Shown here: in pieces, positions 63,158 through 64,000 of the stretch
Position numbering within the stretch: position 1 is the first letter of the stretch
Layout of the letters: each line of letters starts with the position of its first letter
Source: Sphingomonas panni
Lineage (GTDB): Bacteria > Pseudomonadota > Alphaproteobacteria > Sphingomonadales > Sphingomonadaceae
DNA length: 64,000 nt
Assembly (NCBI RefSeq): GCF_022664435.1
Contig: NZ_JAKREU010000001.1
Coordinates: 434,001-498,000, forward strand
Reading direction: 5' to 3'
Translations under genes and position numbers: made by a program
Notes under the pieces: model-generated
Database searches by the model: none
Seen by the model: only the letters and a program-made list of their open reading frames with translations
Told to the model about the DNA's origin: nothing

Positions 63158-64000
63158 ATGACCAGCGACGATGCGCCCTTTCCGACGACCAGCCACCCGC
63201 GTCGCCGGGACAGCCGGGGATGGCTGGCCATCGCCCTCATCGCCTTCGTGATCGGGATCGGCGCGACGCTGGCCGTGCTGCGCTATGTCGCGCCGCGGTT
63301 CGGCTGGGAGGGGGCGCAACAGGCCGCCGTCCCGACCGCGCAGCCGACGCCCGCCACCCCCAGCGCCCCCCCCCCGGCACAGGTGTCGGCGTTGCCGATC
63401 CTGTCGGCGCGCGAAGCGGCGCTGGCCGCGCGCATCGCCGATCTGGAGACGCGGATCGTCGGGCTGGACAGCAGCGCGCGCAATGCGGCGGGCTATGCCA
63501 CGCGGGCCGAGGACATGATGGTGATCGTCGCCACCCGTCGCGCGCTGGATCGTGGACGGCCACTCGACTATCTGGAGGGGCAGTTGCGCGACCGGTTCGG
63601 CGGCAGCCGGCCCGATGCGGTCCGCACGCTGATCGCCGCCGCGCAGAACCCGGTGACGCTGGACGACCTGCGCAGCGCGCTGGACGCCGCCGCCATCCCG
63701 CTGACCGCCGGCCCCGTGAACGAGAATTGGTGGGATGCGCTGCGCCGCGAAGCCGGGCAGCTGATCGTGATCCGGCAGGGCACGACCCCCAGCAGCCGTC
63801 CGGGCGACCGGCTGGAGCGCGCCCGGCGTCGGCTCGACACGGGGCAGGTCGAGCTGGCGATGGCCGAGGTCGAACGGATGCCCGGCGCCGCCAATGCCAC
63901 GGTATGGACCGCCGCCGCCAAGCGCTATGTCGATGCGCGCAAGGCGCTGGTCGATCTCGAATCGGTCGCGCTGACCACGCCGCGCCCCGCCCCCGCAGCC
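63158..64000 (+). CDS. mitofilin/HemX-like membrane protein, 3' end outside window
   Basis: 281 residues are visible and the frame stays open at the right edge. A cytoplasmic proline/arginine leader is followed by one membrane anchor (WLAIALIAFVIGIGATLAVL), a proline/alanine linker and a coiled coil (AREAALAARIADLETRIVGLD). Helical repeats follow. This COG4223 (alphaproteobacterial mitofilin) type of gene after hemC-hemD is a conserved alphaproteobacterial order. Confidence 0.85.
   Translation, partial: MTSDDAPFPTTSHPRRRDSRGWLAIALIAFVIGIGATLAVLRYVAPRFGWEGAQQAAVPTAQPTPATPSAPPPAQVSALPILSAREAALAARIADLETRIVGLDSSARNAAGYATRAEDMMVIVATRRALDRGRPLDYLEGQLRDRFGGSRPDAVRTLIAAAQNPVTLDDLRSALDAAAIPLTAGPVNENWWDALRREAGQLIVIRQGTTPSSRPGDRLERARRRLDTGQVELAMAEVERMPGAANATVWTAAAKRYVDARKALVDLESVALTTPRPAPAA

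Overview
The window is high-GC alphaproteobacterial chromosome, most likely Sphingomonas or a close relative in the Sphingomonadaceae. The evidence is the gene order tsaD-gpsA next to hemC-hemD and a mitofilin-like gene, the tyrC-hisC pair facing metX-metW, an EipA (DUF1134) gene, an OmpA with a proline-rich linker, a GTA-type phage cluster, and many REP-like palindromes of sphingomonad type. Coordinates of coding features include the stop codon.

Layout. 1-6.6 kb holds stress genes: a partial MBL-fold hydrolase, then a minus-strand operon SulP-UspA-DksA/TraR-cold shock, then the arsenic operon arsR-arsC-arsB-arsH. 6.6-7.4 kb has no gene I can support. 7.4-14.6 kb has a GH127 glycosidase, a gluconate transporter, threonine synthase, ygfZ and dihydroorotase. 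14.6-18.1 kb has a 79-bp tandem repeat, EipA, tRNA-Ser(GCT), an intact APH(3')-type aminoglycoside kinase and OmpA.

18.2-28.3 kb is a decayed gene-transfer-agent-like cluster on the minus strand. The small terminase, large terminase, portal, DUF6127, protease and capsid genes are followed by homologues of orfg12-15 and a DUF2793 gene. The large terminase has lost its 3' end and the portal its 5' end at one fusion point. The middle of the capsid gene (about 535 bp) is inverted in place between TATC microhomologies. The head-tail and tail-tube genes between capsid and orfg12 are absent, and six consecutive hairpins stand there. An alphaproteobacterial LexA box lies upstream of the small terminase.

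28.4-33 kb holds GST-dapF, a DUF2339 membrane protein and a DUF6456 protein. 33.0-42.4 kb is a Mu-like transposable element of about 9.4 kb with repressor, HTH, MuA, MuB, I-type protease, Mor-type activator and a tape-measure protein, but no terminase, portal, capsid, sheath or lysis genes. It sits between the DUF6456 gene and an XRE-type regulator.

43-64 kb is core chromosome: ptsP, rodZ-like, cpoB, tilS, ftsH, an alpha-amino-acid ester hydrolase, tyrC-hisC, metX-metW, a lipoprotein, an aldo/keto reductase, gpsA-tsaD, hemC-hemD and a partial mitofilin-like gene. At least four families of paired palindromes are scattered through the window. One copy lies in frame inside tilS and adds about 30 residues to the protein.
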